Source: Nocardioides sp. (lineage in GTDB: Bacteria > Actinomycetota > Actinomycetes > Propionibacteriales > Nocardioidaceae). Taken from it: a stretch of DNA of 64,000 bases. The notes beneath the pieces were generated by a model that saw only the letters and a program-made list of their open reading frames with translations, was not told where the DNA came from and ran no database searches. The stretch lies in assembly GCF_014360585.1 (NCBI RefSeq), contig NZ_JACIXG010000017.1, positions 1 through 64,000 of the forward strand. The letters are read 5' to 3'. Position numbers and translations under genes: made by a program. Below, in pieces: positions 1 to 8,528 of the stretch. Positions within the stretch are counted from its first letter, which is position 1. The number at the start of each line of letters is the position of its first letter.

Positions 1-24
1 GACATAGGAGCGTCGCGGTGCATG

Positions 25-64
25 ATCGAGAAACACTCGAGGAAATCGAGAAACACTCGAGGAA
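25..64. repeat. Two tandem 20-bp units, each with a short palindrome
   Basis: The 20-bp unit ATCGAGAAACACTCGAGGAA occurs twice head to tail (25-44 and 45-64). Inside each unit TCGAG and CTCGA form an inverted repeat around a 5-base spacer, so each could be a protein-binding site or a small hairpin. The function is not known. Confidence 0.75.
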
Positions 65-129
65 AGGGTCGGCGGCGAACCCTAGAAGCGAAGAAACAGT
101 CGCGTAGCGAGGTTTCCCCGACGAGAACC

Positions 130-180
130 GTGTTGGTCTCGACACGCCTCCGCCTAGCGGCTCCGGCGGCTCGACCAGCG
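130..180 (+). repeat. 51-bp dispersed repeat, copy 1
   Basis: This 51-base stretch starts GTGTTGGTCTCGACACGCCT and ends GGCTCGACCAGCG. An identical copy lies at 37404-37454, a diverged copy at 4288-4337, and an inverted relative at 37352-37393. All copies are intergenic, which fits a REP/BIME-like element family. Confidence 0.8.
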
Positions 181-268
181 GGTGGCAGGTCTCGACCAGC
201 GAGTGGCGGGTCTCGACCAGCGGGGGATGCTCGACCAGCGGGGGATGGGTCTCGACCACCGGGCCGTA
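170..268. repeat. Short tandem array with CTCGACCA core, about 21-bp period
   Basis: The core CTCGACCA begins at 170, 191, 212, 230 and 251, giving spacings of 21, 21, 18 and 21 bases with the variable filler GCGGGTGGC or similar. The array grows out of the 3' end of the 51-bp dispersed element, so it looks like local slippage expansion of that element's tail. Repeats are adjacent rather than separated by unique spacers, so it is not a CRISPR array. Confidence 0.7.
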
Positions 269-329
269 CCAGACAGATCTGGCCCCGTACGGCGAGCCCG
301 ATGTCGCGTTCGCACAGGGATTCGAGACA

Positions 330-2834
330 ATGCCCCTTATGGCACGCGGCAAGGCAAAGCAGGATGTCCCCGACGACTTCGAGGAGCACATCCTCGACAC
401 CGACATCGGTGACGAGATGCGGTCCTCATTCCTGGAGTACTCCTACTCCGTCATCTACTCCCGGGCGCTGCCCGACGCCCGCGACGGCCTCAAGCCCGTC
501 CAGCGCCGGATCCTGTTCACGATGAACGACATGGGCGTACGCCCAGACCGCGGCCACGTGAAGTGTGCACGCATCGTCGGTGAGGTGATGGGCAAGCTGC
601 ACCCGCACGGCGACGGCGCGATCTACGACGCCCTCGTCCGGATGGCGCAGCCGTGGGCGATGCGACTGCCGATGATCGACGGGCACGGCAACTTCGGCTC
701 CCCAGGCGGCGACGACCCGGCTGCGGCGATGCGTTACACCGAGGCCCGGATGGGGCCGGCCGCGCAGGCGATGACCGATGACATCAAGGAAGACACGGTC
801 GACTTCCGGCCCAACTACGACTCGCGGGAGATGGAGCCGAGCGTGCTCCCCGCCGCGATCCCCAACCTGCTGGTCAACGGCGCCACCGGCATCGCGGTCG
901 GCATGGCGACCAACATGGCCCCGCACAACCTGATCGAGGTCATCGCCGCCGCGCGTCACCTCATCAAGCACCCAGGTGCCGAGCTCGACACGCTGATGAA
1001 GTTCATCCCCGGCCCCGACCTCCCCACCGGCGGCACCATCGTCGGCCTCGACGGGATCCGGGATGCGTACGAGACCGGCCGAGGCTCCTTCAAGATCCGT
1101 GCGACGACGCGGATCGAGACGTTCGGCCGCCGCAAGGGCATCGTGATCACCGAGCTGCCGTTCAACATCGGCACCGAGAAGATCATCGAGCGCGTCAAGA
1201 CGCTGGTGCAGTCCAAGAAGATCCAGGGCATCGCCGACCTCAAGGACCTCACCGACCGCGAGCACGGCACCCGCCTGGTGATCGAGGTCAAGAACGGGTT
1301 CGTGCCCGAGGCCGTCCTCGAGCAGCTCTACAAGATGACCCCGCTGGAAGACTCCTTCGGGATCAACAACGTCGCGCTCGTCGACGGCCAGCCGCGCACC
1401 CTCGGCCTCAAGGAGCTCCTCGAGGTCTTCCTGGGACACCGCTACGACGTCGTCCGCCGCCGCAGCCAGTTCCGCCGCGACAAGGCCGCCGACCGGCTCC
1501 ACCTGGTCGACGGTCTGCTGATCGCGATCCTCGACATCGACGAGGTCATCCAGCTGATCCGCTCCTCCGACAACGCCGGGGAGGCCAAGGAGCGGCTCAT
1601 GTCGGTCTTCGACCTGAGCGTGGCGCAGGCGGAGTACATCCTCGACATGGCGCTGCGCCGGTTGACGAAGTTCTCCAAGATCGAGCTGGAGAAGGAGCGC
1701 GAGGACCTGCTCGCCACCATCGAGTACCTCGACTCGATCCTCGGCGACGACGACATGCTCCGCAAGGTCGTCTCCGACGAGCTGGGCGAGGTGGCCAAGA
1801 CGTTCGGCACCCCGCGCCGCACCGTCCTGCTCGCCTCGGCCGGCACCCCGGCGCTCGAGGCGATGAGCCTGGAGGTCGCCGACGACCCGTGCTTCGCGCT
1901 GCTCTCCTCGACCGGGCTCCTGGCCCGTTCCTCGGACGCCGACCCGTTCTCGACCGGCTCTACTGGTTCCGGGGGGAGCCGCGCCAACCACGACGTCATC
2001 GTCTCGGTGGTCCCGGCGACCGCCCGCGGCCAGATCGGCGTCCTCACCTCCCGCGGGCGCCTCGTACGCCTCGGGGTGCTCGACCTGCCGGCAATGCCGC
2101 CGACCCACGGCGACCCGAACCTCTCCGGCGGTCTGCCGCTGTCCGCGCTCCTCTCGCTGGAGTCCGACGAGAAGGTGCTGGCGCTCACCACGCTGGCCAC
2201 CGAGGGCCCGGGCATCGCGCTCGGCACCAAGCTCGGTGTCGTCAAGCGGGTCAACCCCGAGGTGCTGCTCAACAAGGACGAGTGGGAGGTCATCAAGCTC
2301 GCCGACGGCGACGAGGTGGTCGGCGCGGCCGAGCTGCGCACCGGCACCGAGTCGCTGGTCTTCGTCACCTCCGACGCCCAGCTCCTCCACTTCCCCGCCG
2401 ACGTCGTACGTCCCCAGGGCCGCAGCGCCGGCGGTATGGCCGGCGTCCGGATGGCCCACGGCTCCCGCGTCGTCTTCTTCGGGATCGTCTCCCCCGATGC
2501 GCCCGAGGGCGCCGCGGTCGTCACCGTGTCCGGATCCTCGACCGCACTGCCCGGCACCGAGCCGGGCTCGGTGAAGACCACCCCGTTCAGCGAGTTCCCG
2601 GCCAAGGGCCGGGCCACCGGCGGCGTACGCGCCCACCGCTATCTCAAGGGCGAGGACTCTCTCGTCTTCGCCTGGGTCGGCGCCGCTCCCCCGATGGCGG
2701 CCGCGGCCTCCGGCGCACCGATCGAGCTGCCCGAGATCGACCCGCGCCGCGACGGCTCCGGGGTGCCGCTGGAGCAGCCCATCGACGCCGTAGCCGGCCC
2801 GGTCGCCAACGCATTCCCGGTATCCGCTGGGTAG
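330..2834 (+). CDS. parC: DNA topoisomerase IV (type IIA) subunit A
   Basis: This is the breakage-reunion subunit of a type IIA topoisomerase; with subunit B (34073-36142) it would pass one DNA duplex through another for decatenation and supercoil control. The N-terminal core shows the [11 protein letters not shown] motif, the [11 protein letters not shown] winged-helix segment and the catalytic tyrosine in [10 protein letters not shown], near residue 137. A C-terminal beta-pinwheel region follows from about residue 520. The 834-aa length suits GyrA/ParC. The ATG at 330 is preferred because AGGGA lies about eight bases upstream; a second in-frame ATG is at 342. The gene for subunit B lies 31 kb away. 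Calling it topoisomerase IV rather than gyrase rests on the presence of a single B-type partner beside sigA, as in other actinobacteria, and on the expectation that gyrAB sits elsewhere. Confidence 0.9.
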   Translation: MPLMARGKAKQDVPDDFEEHILDTDIGDEMRSSFLEYSYSVIYSRALPDARDGLKPVQRRILFTMNDMGVRPDRGHVKCARIVGEVMGKLHPHGDGAIYDALVRMAQPWAMRLPMIDGHGNFGSPGGDDPAAAMRYTEARMGPAAQAMTDDIKEDTVDFRPNYDSREMEPSVLPAAIPNLLVNGATGIAVGMATNMAPHNLIEVIAAARHLIKHPGAELDTLMKFIPGPDLPTGGTIVGLDGIRDAYETGRGSFKIRATTRIETFGRRKGIVITELPFNIGTEKIIERVKTLVQSKKIQGIADLKDLTDREHGTRLVIEVKNGFVPEAVLEQLYKMTPLEDSFGINNVALVDGQPRTLGLKELLEVFLGHRYDVVRRRSQFRRDKAADRLHLVDGLLIAILDIDEVIQLIRSSDNAGEAKERLMSVFDLSVAQAEYILDMALRRLTKFSKIELEKEREDLLATIEYLDSILGDDDMLRKVVSDELGEVAKTFGTPRRTVLLASAGTPALEAMSLEVADDPCFALLSSTGLLARSSDADPFSTGSTGSGGSRANHDVIVSVVPATARGQIGVLTSRGRLVRLGVLDLPAMPPTHGDPNLSGGLPLSALLSLESDEKVLALTTLATEGPGIALGTKLGVVKRVNPEVLLNKDEWEVIKLADGDEVVGAAELRTGTESLVFVTSDAQLLHFPADVVRPQGRSAGGMAGVRMAHGSRVVFFGIVSPDAPEGAAVVTVSGSSTALPGTEPGSVKTTPFSEFPAKGRATGGVRAHRYLKGEDSLVFAWVGAAPPMAAAASGAPIELPEIDPRRDGSGVPLEQPIDAVAGPVANAFPVSAG

Positions 2835-2843
2835 GTGTTGTCT

Positions 2844-2929
2844 GCTCACCGAGGTAACTCAGTCGGCGCGCACTTCCTTCACCGAGTTCCACGAAGGAAG
2901 TGCAGCCAAACCGAGGTATCTCGGTGAGC
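2844..2929. terminator. Nested inverted repeats after topoisomerase A gene
   Basis: A perfect 11-bp stem (GCACTTCCTTC at 2870-2880 with its complement at 2893-2903, 12-base loop) lies inside an outer 13-bp imperfect stem (GCTCACCGAGGTA at 2844-2856 and 2917-2929, one mismatch). The right outer arm is also a small palindrome, CCGAG-GTAT-CTCGG. Its position just after the stop codon fits a factor-independent terminator or processing hairpin, although no T-run follows. Confidence 0.55.
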
Positions 2930-2972
2930 GTCCGCGCCCTCAGCGCACACCGGTCGCCACGAAAGGAAGTCG

Positions 2973-3347
2973 ATGGGCAAGCACACCGCCCGACTGACCG
3001 AGTTCATCGACACCTACGAACGCGCGACCAACAGCCATGACACCGCGGAGCTCGCGCCACTGATCGCGCCCGAGGCCGTCTACTGGTTCACCGACGGGTC
3101 ACATCGAGGGCGCGAGGCGATCCTGTCCGCCATCGCTGACACGTTCACAACCATCAGAGACGAGACCTACCGGATCCACGATCTGGAGTGGATCCTCGCC
3201 GACGACAGCCAGGCCGTATGCCGCTACCGGTTCTCGTGGACAGGGGCCATCAACGGAGACCCTCGATCGGGAGACGGGCGGGGAACGAACGTTCTGGTCC
3301 GCCACGGCGAGTCGTGGCAGGTGCTCCACGAGCATCTGAGCGCCTGA
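2973..3347 (+). CDS. SnoaL-like / NTF2-fold protein
   Basis: This 124-aa protein has the pattern of the SnoaL-like (NTF2, DUF4440) cone-shaped fold. An N-terminal helix (FIDTYERATNSHD) is followed by DGSHRGREAILSAI and closing beta strands with CRYRFSWTG and GESWQVLHEH. Members bind small hydrophobic ligands or act as isomerases or hydratases, so no substrate can be assigned. The ATG is preceded by GAAAGGAAG, a good ribosome-binding site. It stands alone between the topoisomerase hairpin and a convergent hydrolase gene. Confidence 0.65.
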   Translation: MGKHTARLTEFIDTYERATNSHDTAELAPLIAPEAVYWFTDGSHRGREAILSAIADTFTTIRDETYRIHDLEWILADDSQAVCRYRFSWTGAINGDPRSGDGRGTNVLVRHGESWQVLHEHLSA

Positions 3348-3425
3348 ATCGCCCGTCCGACTGCGGGGCACCGATGTGGCAGGGCGCGCGGCTCCGCGCT
3401 TCGACGCCCTTGGAAGGCAACAGAA

Positions 3426-4178
3426 CTAAGGACGCAGTCTGCTGGCGACGAAGTCGATCCAGGTCTCTTCGTCGCCAGCATGAGAGTCGGCATGAGCGCC
3501 TGGGCGAAGGGTCATGACCTTGTCGGGCGACCCGAACGCATCGAAGAGACCGAGCGCCCCGCTGAACGGGAAGAGTTCGTCGCCGCGTTGCACGTGCAGC
3601 AGCAGTGGCGCCTCGATACGCCGCGCTGCGCCCTCGATGAGCTCCGTGGTCGCCAACTCCTCCGGCAAACGCGTCGACTGTTCCAACCCGAACTTGCCGA
3701 ACACAGCACATCTCAGGCGCTGCCCCAGCTCAGCCGCGAGCGGGATGCCGAACCGGGATCCGAGGGACAGACCGATATAGCCGCAACGGTTCCGATCGAC
3801 GCGGGCAGTCTCATGTGCCGCCTCGAGCGCGGCCAGCCAGTCGGCCATCATCGTCTCGATCACGGATGCGACCCCGACTTCGATCATCCGGTGTTGGTAG
3901 TCGCCGGCATGCTGGGCCGCAACTCCCCTATCGCCGTGGAACGGTCCGTCGATCGCAAGTGCCGCTATGCCTCTTGAGGCCAACGCGTTCCCGAGACGCT
4001 CGTTGCGAGCGGACGCTTTCGAGCTGCTACCGCCATGCCCGAGCATGCAGGTCGGCGCTCCGGTCGGGTGACTCGGCAGCCACAGGAGCGCGGGAACGTC
4101 GCCCCTGTGGCCATGGATCGAAACCTCTAGCCTGCTAACCGCAAGGTTCGTCTCTTCGATCTCGGGTCGTGATCCCAC
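3426..4178 (-). CDS. Alpha/beta hydrolase, dienelactone-hydrolase-like
   Basis: This 250-aa protein is a compact alpha/beta hydrolase. Visible elements are the oxyanion-hole segment GHGGSSS, the nucleophile elbow GLSLGS with the serine near residue 135, a candidate acid in RGDELF, and a candidate histidine in PGAHADSH near the C-terminus. This order is typical of dienelactone hydrolase and BAAT/acyl-ester hydrolase relatives. There is no signal peptide, so it should be cytoplasmic. The chosen GTG start (MGSRPEIEE) has only a weak ribosome-binding site; other starts a few codons on are possible. The substrate is unknown. It may be a catabolic accessory, being near the aromatic operon, but is separated from it by a repeat element. 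Confidence 0.7.
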   Translation of the reverse strand: MGSRPEIEETNLAVSRLEVSIHGHRGDVPALLWLPSHPTGAPTCMLGHGGSSSKASARNERLGNALASRGIAALAIDGPFHGDRGVAAQHAGDYQHRMIEVGVASVIETMMADWLAALEAAHETARVDRNRCGYIGLSLGSRFGIPLAAELGQRLRCAVFGKFGLEQSTRLPEELATTELIEGAARRIEAPLLLHVQRGDELFPFSGALGLFDAFGSPDKVMTLRPGAHADSHAGDEETWIDFVASRLRP

Positions 4179-4287
4179 TCGCTGAGGATGGCAGATCTGT
4201 CACATCCATCCACCGTGGCCTCGATACCGTTTGCTCACACGTCGACCTGTGAAGCGCCATACCGTCGACTTGGCGCTCGACGGGTCT

Positions 4288-4337
4288 GTGTTGGTCTCGA
4301 CACGCTCGGCCGCAGGCGGCCTCGCGGCTCGACCAGC
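4288..4337 (+). repeat. Dispersed repeat, diverged copy
   Basis: This copy begins GTGTTGGTCTCGACACGCTC and ends GCGGCTCGACCAGC, with a middle part that differs from the copies at 130 and 37404. It sits between the divergently placed hydrolase gene (3426-4178) and the 3' end of the catabolic operon. Confidence 0.7.
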
Positions 4338-4341
4338 TTGG

Positions 4342-5328
4342 TCAGCGCAGGGCGATGGGGTTCACCGGGGCGCCGACGGCGCCGGTGACGCGGAGCGGCG
4401 CCGCGGTCAGCAGGAAGTCGTAGCGACCGTCCTCAGCGCAGGCGGAGGCGAGGCCGTCGAGGTCCCACATCTCGCCCAGGAAGAGGCCGAGGTGTGGGAT
4501 CGCGACCTGGTGGAGCGGCTGGAAGGCATCGTCGAACTCGTTGGGCCGGACCTCGAAGCCCCAGGTGTCGGTGGCGATCGCGGCGATCTCGGTGCGGTGC
4601 AGCCAGTCGGCGGTGGTGAAGGAGAGCCCCGGGGCCGATCCGCCGGCGTAGCCGCCCCAGCCGTCACCCGCCGCGACGGCGCGGCGGGCCCGGGTCAGCT
4701 GCCCGGTCCGGACCACGACGATGTCGCCGCGGCCGACGGCCGCGCTCGGCCCCTGCGCCGCGATCGTACGTTCCAGGTGCTCCTCGGTGATCGCGAAGCC
4801 GTCGGGCAGCTCACCGTCGGTCCCGACCGCGCGGCCGACGTCGAGCAGCACCCCGCGGCCGCAGACCACGTCGGCGACCGTCTCGATGCCGGTGACCCCG
4901 TCGCCGAGCGAGGTGACCACCGAATCGGCCGGTCGGCCGTTCCAAGCCCGGCCGTGGTCGAAGATGTGGCCGAGCCCGTCCCACTGGGTCGAGCACTGCA
5001 ACGGCATCGCGATGACGTCGTCGGCGCCGCCGATCCCGTGCGGGAAGCCCTGGACGCCGGCAACCGCGTCGGTGCCGGTGTCGAGCATGGTGTGCACCGG
5101 GTTCGTACGCCGCCGCCAGCCGTTCTGCGGGCCGTCCATGTCGAAGGGCAGCGAGAGGGAGTAGGACCGCCCGGTCTGGACCAGCCCCGCAGCCGAGACC
5201 CGCTTGGAGTCGGTGAGGAAGTTCATCGTCCCGCGGACATCGTCCTCGCCCCAGCGCCCCCAGTTGGAGACGCGGGCGACCGTCTTCGCGATCTCGCCTT
5301 CGGGATCGCTCCGATCAAGGGAGGTCAC
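4342..5328 (-). CDS. Cyclase-family (kynurenine formamidase-like) metal hydrolase
   Basis: This 328-aa protein belongs to the putative cyclase family (PF04199), metal-dependent hydrolases related to kynurenine formamidase. The QWDGLGHIFDHG segment near residue 100 matches the family variant with a QWDxxxH metal motif, and PNEFDDAFQPLHQVAIPHLG lies in the C-terminal half. The GTG start at 5328 overlaps the stop codon of the upstream hydrolase (GTGA), which indicates translational coupling as the last gene of the catabolic operon. A longer frame exists upstream, but it only shadows the hydrolase gene. It probably hydrolyses an amide or lactone intermediate; the exact substrate is not deducible. 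Confidence 0.75.
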   Translation of the reverse strand: MTSLDRSDPEGEIAKTVARVSNWGRWGEDDVRGTMNFLTDSKRVSAAGLVQTGRSYSLSLPFDMDGPQNGWRRRTNPVHTMLDTGTDAVAGVQGFPHGIGGADDVIAMPLQCSTQWDGLGHIFDHGRAWNGRPADSVVTSLGDGVTGIETVADVVCGRGVLLDVGRAVGTDGELPDGFAITEEHLERTIAAQGPSAAVGRGDIVVVRTGQLTRARRAVAAGDGWGGYAGGSAPGLSFTTADWLHRTEIAAIATDTWGFEVRPNEFDDAFQPLHQVAIPHLGLFLGEMWDLDGLASACAEDGRYDFLLTAAPLRVTGAVGAPVNPIALR

Positions 5329-6497
5329 GACGCGTCCAGCTCGGCGAACGTGTCGGCGACCCAGTCGGCGATGTAGCCGATGACGTGCGGGAAGTGGTCC
5401 AGCCCGATGTGCTCGGTCGCGCCCTCCTCGGGCGTGAAGACCCGCAGCTCGCGCTTGGGGCTGCCCGTCGCCTGGTCGTAGGAGCGGTGCGCGTAGGAGA
5501 GCGGGATCTGGCGGTCGTTCTCCCCGTGGGCGATGAGGAACGGCACAGTGATCTTCTTGACCACGCCGTCGAGGTTGATGTCCTCGGCGAAGTCGATGAA
5601 CGTGTCGATGTCGGGCTGTCCCCACACCCACAGCACGTGGTCCCAATAGTGCGGCACCGGGTTCTCACCCTCGCGCAGCAGCCGGCGCTTCTGCACCGCA
5701 CCCCAGTCGTGGTTCGCACCCCAGGCGACACACAGCGCCAGCCGCTTCTCGTACGCCGCGGCGCGAGGTGCGTAGTAGCCGCCCAGCGACCAGCCCACGA
5801 GCCCGATCCGGTCGCTGCGTACGTCCGGACGCGCCTCCAGCCAGTCGACGCAGGCCGCGGCCCAGGCCTCGGTGTCGACACGCGCGGTGAGCCCGTCGAG
5901 ACGCAGCGCCTCGCCTGCACCGCCGCAGTCGACCATCAGCGTCGAGATGCCACGGGCGGCCAGCTCGGTGTGGACGCCGGCGCCGACCATCATCTCCTTG
6001 GTCGAGTCCAGGCCGTTCCACACGATCATGACGGGCGCCGACTCGTCCGCACCGACAGCCGCATGGAAGTAGCCGGGCAGCGTGGTCTCACGGCCGTTCT
6101 CGACGTACGGGATGGCGACCTTCACCGTCGGCTGGTCGAGCAGCTCGAAGGAGCGCACCAGCAGGTCGACGCTGCGCTGGTACTCGGCGTTGCGGCCCGG
6201 GTCCTTCGCGCTCTGCATCCGCTCGGCCTGGGAGACGTAGACCGAGGCGCGGAAGAGCTTCTGGCCGGCGGTACGCCGGTGGCCGGCCTTCTCGGCCTCG
6301 CCGGCCTGCTCCTCGAGCTGGTCGGCGACGCCGCGCCAGGCAGCCATGAACTCGGCGGTGCCCACGTCGGAGCCCTGCGCGGCCAGCTCCTTCAGCGGCC
6401 GGCAGGCGCGGTCGACCTCGTCGATCAGACCGCCGGAGTTGAGCGTGGCGACCACACCCAGGTTCCACACGTAGTTGCCGGGAAAGTACTCGAACAT
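5325..6497 (-). CDS. Alpha/beta hydrolase of the 2,6-dihydroxypseudooxynicotine hydrolase type
   Basis: This 390-aa protein has an N-terminal helical segment of about 120 residues followed by an alpha/beta hydrolase domain, the layout of C-C bond hydrolases like 2,6-dihydroxypseudooxynicotine hydrolase and FrsA-like proteins. The nucleophile elbow is GWSLGGYYAPR, the oxyanion segment is VWNGLDSTKEM, the acid candidate is in HGENDRQIP, and the histidine is in IGLDHFPHV. It is encoded between the FAH-family and cyclase-family genes and overlaps the latter by four bases. In this operon it probably cleaves or hydrolyses a ring-opened product. Family placement is from motif order and length, so the nicotine-pathway name should be read as similarity only. 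Confidence 0.72.
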   Translation of the reverse strand: MFEYFPGNYVWNLGVVATLNSGGLIDEVDRACRPLKELAAQGSDVGTAEFMAAWRGVADQLEEQAGEAEKAGHRRTAGQKLFRASVYVSQAERMQSAKDPGRNAEYQRSVDLLVRSFELLDQPTVKVAIPYVENGRETTLPGYFHAAVGADESAPVMIVWNGLDSTKEMMVGAGVHTELAARGISTLMVDCGGAGEALRLDGLTARVDTEAWAAACVDWLEARPDVRSDRIGLVGWSLGGYYAPRAAAYEKRLALCVAWGANHDWGAVQKRRLLREGENPVPHYWDHVLWVWGQPDIDTFIDFAEDINLDGVVKKITVPFLIAHGENDRQIPLSYAHRSYDQATGSPKRELRVFTPEEGATEHIGLDHFPHVIGYIADWVADTFAELDAS

Positions 6498-6521
6498 TGG
6501 TGTTCCTCTTCTTGGTAGGTA

Positions 6522-7502
6522 TCAGCGGCGGCGGTCGGCAGCGGCGCGGCACCGCACCGGCGGCAGCTCGGGGGCGGCCGGCGCGACCGCGACGGTGTTG
6601 GTGAGGGTGCCGATCCCCTCGACCTCGAGGGTGACCACGTCATCGGGTTGCAACGGCTTCGGGTCTTGCGAACCGCGACGGCCCCAGAGCTCGGCCAGGC
6701 ATCCGCCGTTGCCGACGGTGCCGGAGCCGAGGACGTCGCCGGCGACCACGCGAGAGTCGCGGGAGGCGTAGGCGATCATCGTCTCGAAGGTCCACCCGAC
6801 GTTCGAGAGCCGGTCGCGGCCGACCTCGACGCCGTTGACCGACACCGTGCACAGCAGGTCGAGGAAGCCGTCGTCGGCGCGGTACGGCTCCAGCTCGTCG
6901 GCCGTCACGATCCACGGCCCGAGCGTGGTCGCGAAGTCCTTGCCCTTCGCCGGTCCGAGACCCACCTGCATCTCGCGGCCCTGCAGGTCCCGCGCGGACC
7001 AGTCGTTCATGATCGTGTAGCCGAAGACGTACGCCCCGGCCTCCTCCGGCGGGACCGACCGGCCATCACCGACTCTGCCGCCGACCACGACCGCGACCTC
7101 CAGCTCGTAATCGCGGGCCTGGCAGGCGGCCGGGAACGCGACCTCCTCCCCCGGTCCCTGGATGGCGTGCGGGTTGGTGAAGTAGAAGGTCGGCGCGTCG
7201 TACCAGGCGTCGGGGACACCGCTGGCGCCGTCGACCGAGCGGCGTACGCCCTCGACGTGCTCCTCGAAGGCGACGAAGTCGCGCACCGAGGCCGGCTCCA
7301 GCGGCGCCAGCAGCTCGACCTCGGCGAGGTCGATGGCGTCCGCCGCCCGAGCGTGGTCGGCGGCGCGGTCGAGCACGTCGCGGCCGCCGGCGATGAGCGT
7401 ACGCATCGAGTGCCGGACGGCGAAGGGGTGCAGCCCGTCCTCGGTGACGAGGCCGACGCGCGGCACGCCAAGGTCAGGATCACGGAAGGTTGCCAGCTTC
7501 AT
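6522..7502 (-). CDS. Fumarylacetoacetate hydrolase family protein
   Basis: This 326-aa protein has the FAH-family catalytic core: DYELEVAVVVG (metal-binding Glu), GYTIMNDWSARDLQ, GKDFATTLGPWIVT and GDVLGSGTVGNG in the expected order. Such enzymes hydrolyse or decarboxylate beta-diketo acids such as acylpyruvates and 2-oxo-hept-3-ene-dioate in meta-cleavage pathways, using Mg2+ or Mn2+. The gene lies between the extradiol dioxygenase and the alpha/beta hydrolase, with 24-25-base gaps on each side, so it is very likely co-transcribed. The C-terminal tail (PPVRCRAAADRRR) is atypical and rich in Arg. The function as a downstream hydrolase of ring cleavage is an inference from context. Confidence 0.82.
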   Translation of the reverse strand: MKLATFRDPDLGVPRVGLVTEDGLHPFAVRHSMRTLIAGGRDVLDRAADHARAADAIDLAEVELLAPLEPASVRDFVAFEEHVEGVRRSVDGASGVPDAWYDAPTFYFTNPHAIQGPGEEVAFPAACQARDYELEVAVVVGGRVGDGRSVPPEEAGAYVFGYTIMNDWSARDLQGREMQVGLGPAKGKDFATTLGPWIVTADELEPYRADDGFLDLLCTVSVNGVEVGRDRLSNVGWTFETMIAYASRDSRVVAGDVLGSGTVGNGGCLAELWGRRGSQDPKPLQPDDVVTLEVEGIGTLTNTVAVAPAAPELPPVRCRAAADRRR

Positions 7503-7527
7503 CGGGCTCTCCTCATTCGATCGCGTC

Positions 7528-8499
7528 TCAGACCGGCGGGGCGACGAAGACGCCCTTGTCCGGGTCGTTGAACGACTTCCCGGCCACCAGCTCGTCCATC
7601 GGGTTGGCGGTGCCCCACTGGTCGGTGACGTTCGGGTCGCTGAAGTCGTACAGATGCGGGTGCCAGTTGTCCTCGACGAGCTCCTCGAGCTCGGTGGTGT
7701 ACTCGATGGTGTTGCCGTGCGGGTCCAGGAAGTAGCTGAAGGTGTTGTTGCCGGCCAGGTGCCGCCCCGGCCCCCAGATCTTCTCCGCGCCGGCCCGCAG
7801 CAGCCGCCCGGTGCCGCGCATGTACTCGTCCAAACCGCGCATCTCGAACGAGGCGTGGTGGAGCGCGACGTGCGGCCCGCGGGCGATCGCCAGGCTGTGG
7901 TGGAACCGGTTGGTACGCAGGAACCACATCATCGAACCCATCCGCGGGTGCATCAGGGTGTCGGAGAGCGCGAAACCGAGGTGGCGCTGGTAGAACGCCA
8001 CGGTCTGCTCCGGGTTGGGTGAGTTGATCACGACGTGGGAGAGCTTGACCGGCACCGACTCGCCCTCCTCGATCCGCCGGTGCTGCCGCACGGCGACGTC
8101 GCAGGAGACCTCGACCGTACGTCCGTCGTTGTCGAAGAAGCGGAAGCCGTAGCCGCCCCCGGGGGTCAGGATCGGGCCGGGCTCGCTGATGAGCCTCACC
8201 CCGGCACGGCCGAGCCGCTCGGCCATCGCGTCCACGTCGGCCGGGCTGGCAGCACCGAAGGCGATCAGGTCCAGGCGCTTGTCGTCGGCGCGGCGCAGGC
8301 GCACGGAGTAGTGCTCCGGGGAGCCCTCCGCGGCCAGGAACGCCAGGCCGCTGTCGGTGGTCTCGGCCTTGAGCTTCCAGGTGTTGGTGTAGAACTCCAG
8401 CTGCCGCTCGTAGTCGGGCACGGCCAGGTCGACGTGGCGCAGGTGGGTGATCAGCCGCTCGGCCGGCGGCGCCTCGATGACAGGTTCGTTGTCGGTCAC
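7528..8499 (-). CDS. Extradiol ring-cleavage dioxygenase, VOC family (two-domain type I)
   Basis: This 323-aa protein has two vicinal-oxygen-chelate modules like 2,3-dihydroxybiphenyl 1,2-dioxygenase and catechol 2,3-dioxygenase. The N-terminal module runs from LRHVDLAVPDYERQLEFY to RFFDNDGRTVEVSCD. The C-terminal module supplies the predicted 2-His-1-Glu iron site: KLSHVVINSP, ALHHASFEM and NTIEYTTE. It would open a catechol- or hydroquinone-like ring next to a hydroxyl group with O2. It lies immediately downstream of the FAD monooxygenase, which can supply the dihydroxylated substrate. The real substrate is unknown. Its C-terminal extension past the second module (WHPHLYDFSDP onward) is common in this subgroup. 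Confidence 0.82.
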   Translation of the reverse strand: MTDNEPVIEAPPAERLITHLRHVDLAVPDYERQLEFYTNTWKLKAETTDSGLAFLAAEGSPEHYSVRLRRADDKRLDLIAFGAASPADVDAMAERLGRAGVRLISEPGPILTPGGGYGFRFFDNDGRTVEVSCDVAVRQHRRIEEGESVPVKLSHVVINSPNPEQTVAFYQRHLGFALSDTLMHPRMGSMMWFLRTNRFHHSLAIARGPHVALHHASFEMRGLDEYMRGTGRLLRAGAEKIWGPGRHLAGNNTFSYFLDPHGNTIEYTTELEELVEDNWHPHLYDFSDPNVTDQWGTANPMDELVAGKSFNDPDKGVFVAPPV

Positions 8500-8528
8500 G
8501 GTCTTCTCCTCGTGAGATCGGTGGGTGG

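Larger units (their letters stand above)
1..329. other. Repeat-rich upstream region of topoisomerase gene, no gene seen
   Basis: No convincing coding sequence lies before the topoisomerase start. The open frames here are low-complexity Arg/Ser/Pro translations of repeats. The stretch holds a duplicated 20-bp unit, a copy of a 51-bp dispersed element and a 21-bp tandem array, each listed separately. The promoter of the downstream gene must lie in or beyond this area, but no clear -35/-10 pair could be picked out. Confidence 0.6.

Noticed and set aside
170..268. A possible CRISPR array
   Set aside because: Repeats are adjacent with a roughly 21-bp period and no unique spacers, and no cas gene is present.
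426..2849. An 807-codon open frame on the minus strand opposite topoisomerase A
   Set aside because: It is antisense to a clear type IIA topoisomerase and its translation is low complexity without family features; such frames arise from the high third-position GC.
5329..5646. Extension of the cyclase-family protein to a 434-aa frame
   Set aside because: The extension overlaps the hydrolase gene in another frame and lacks family features; the GTG at 5328 with GTGA overlap explains the start.
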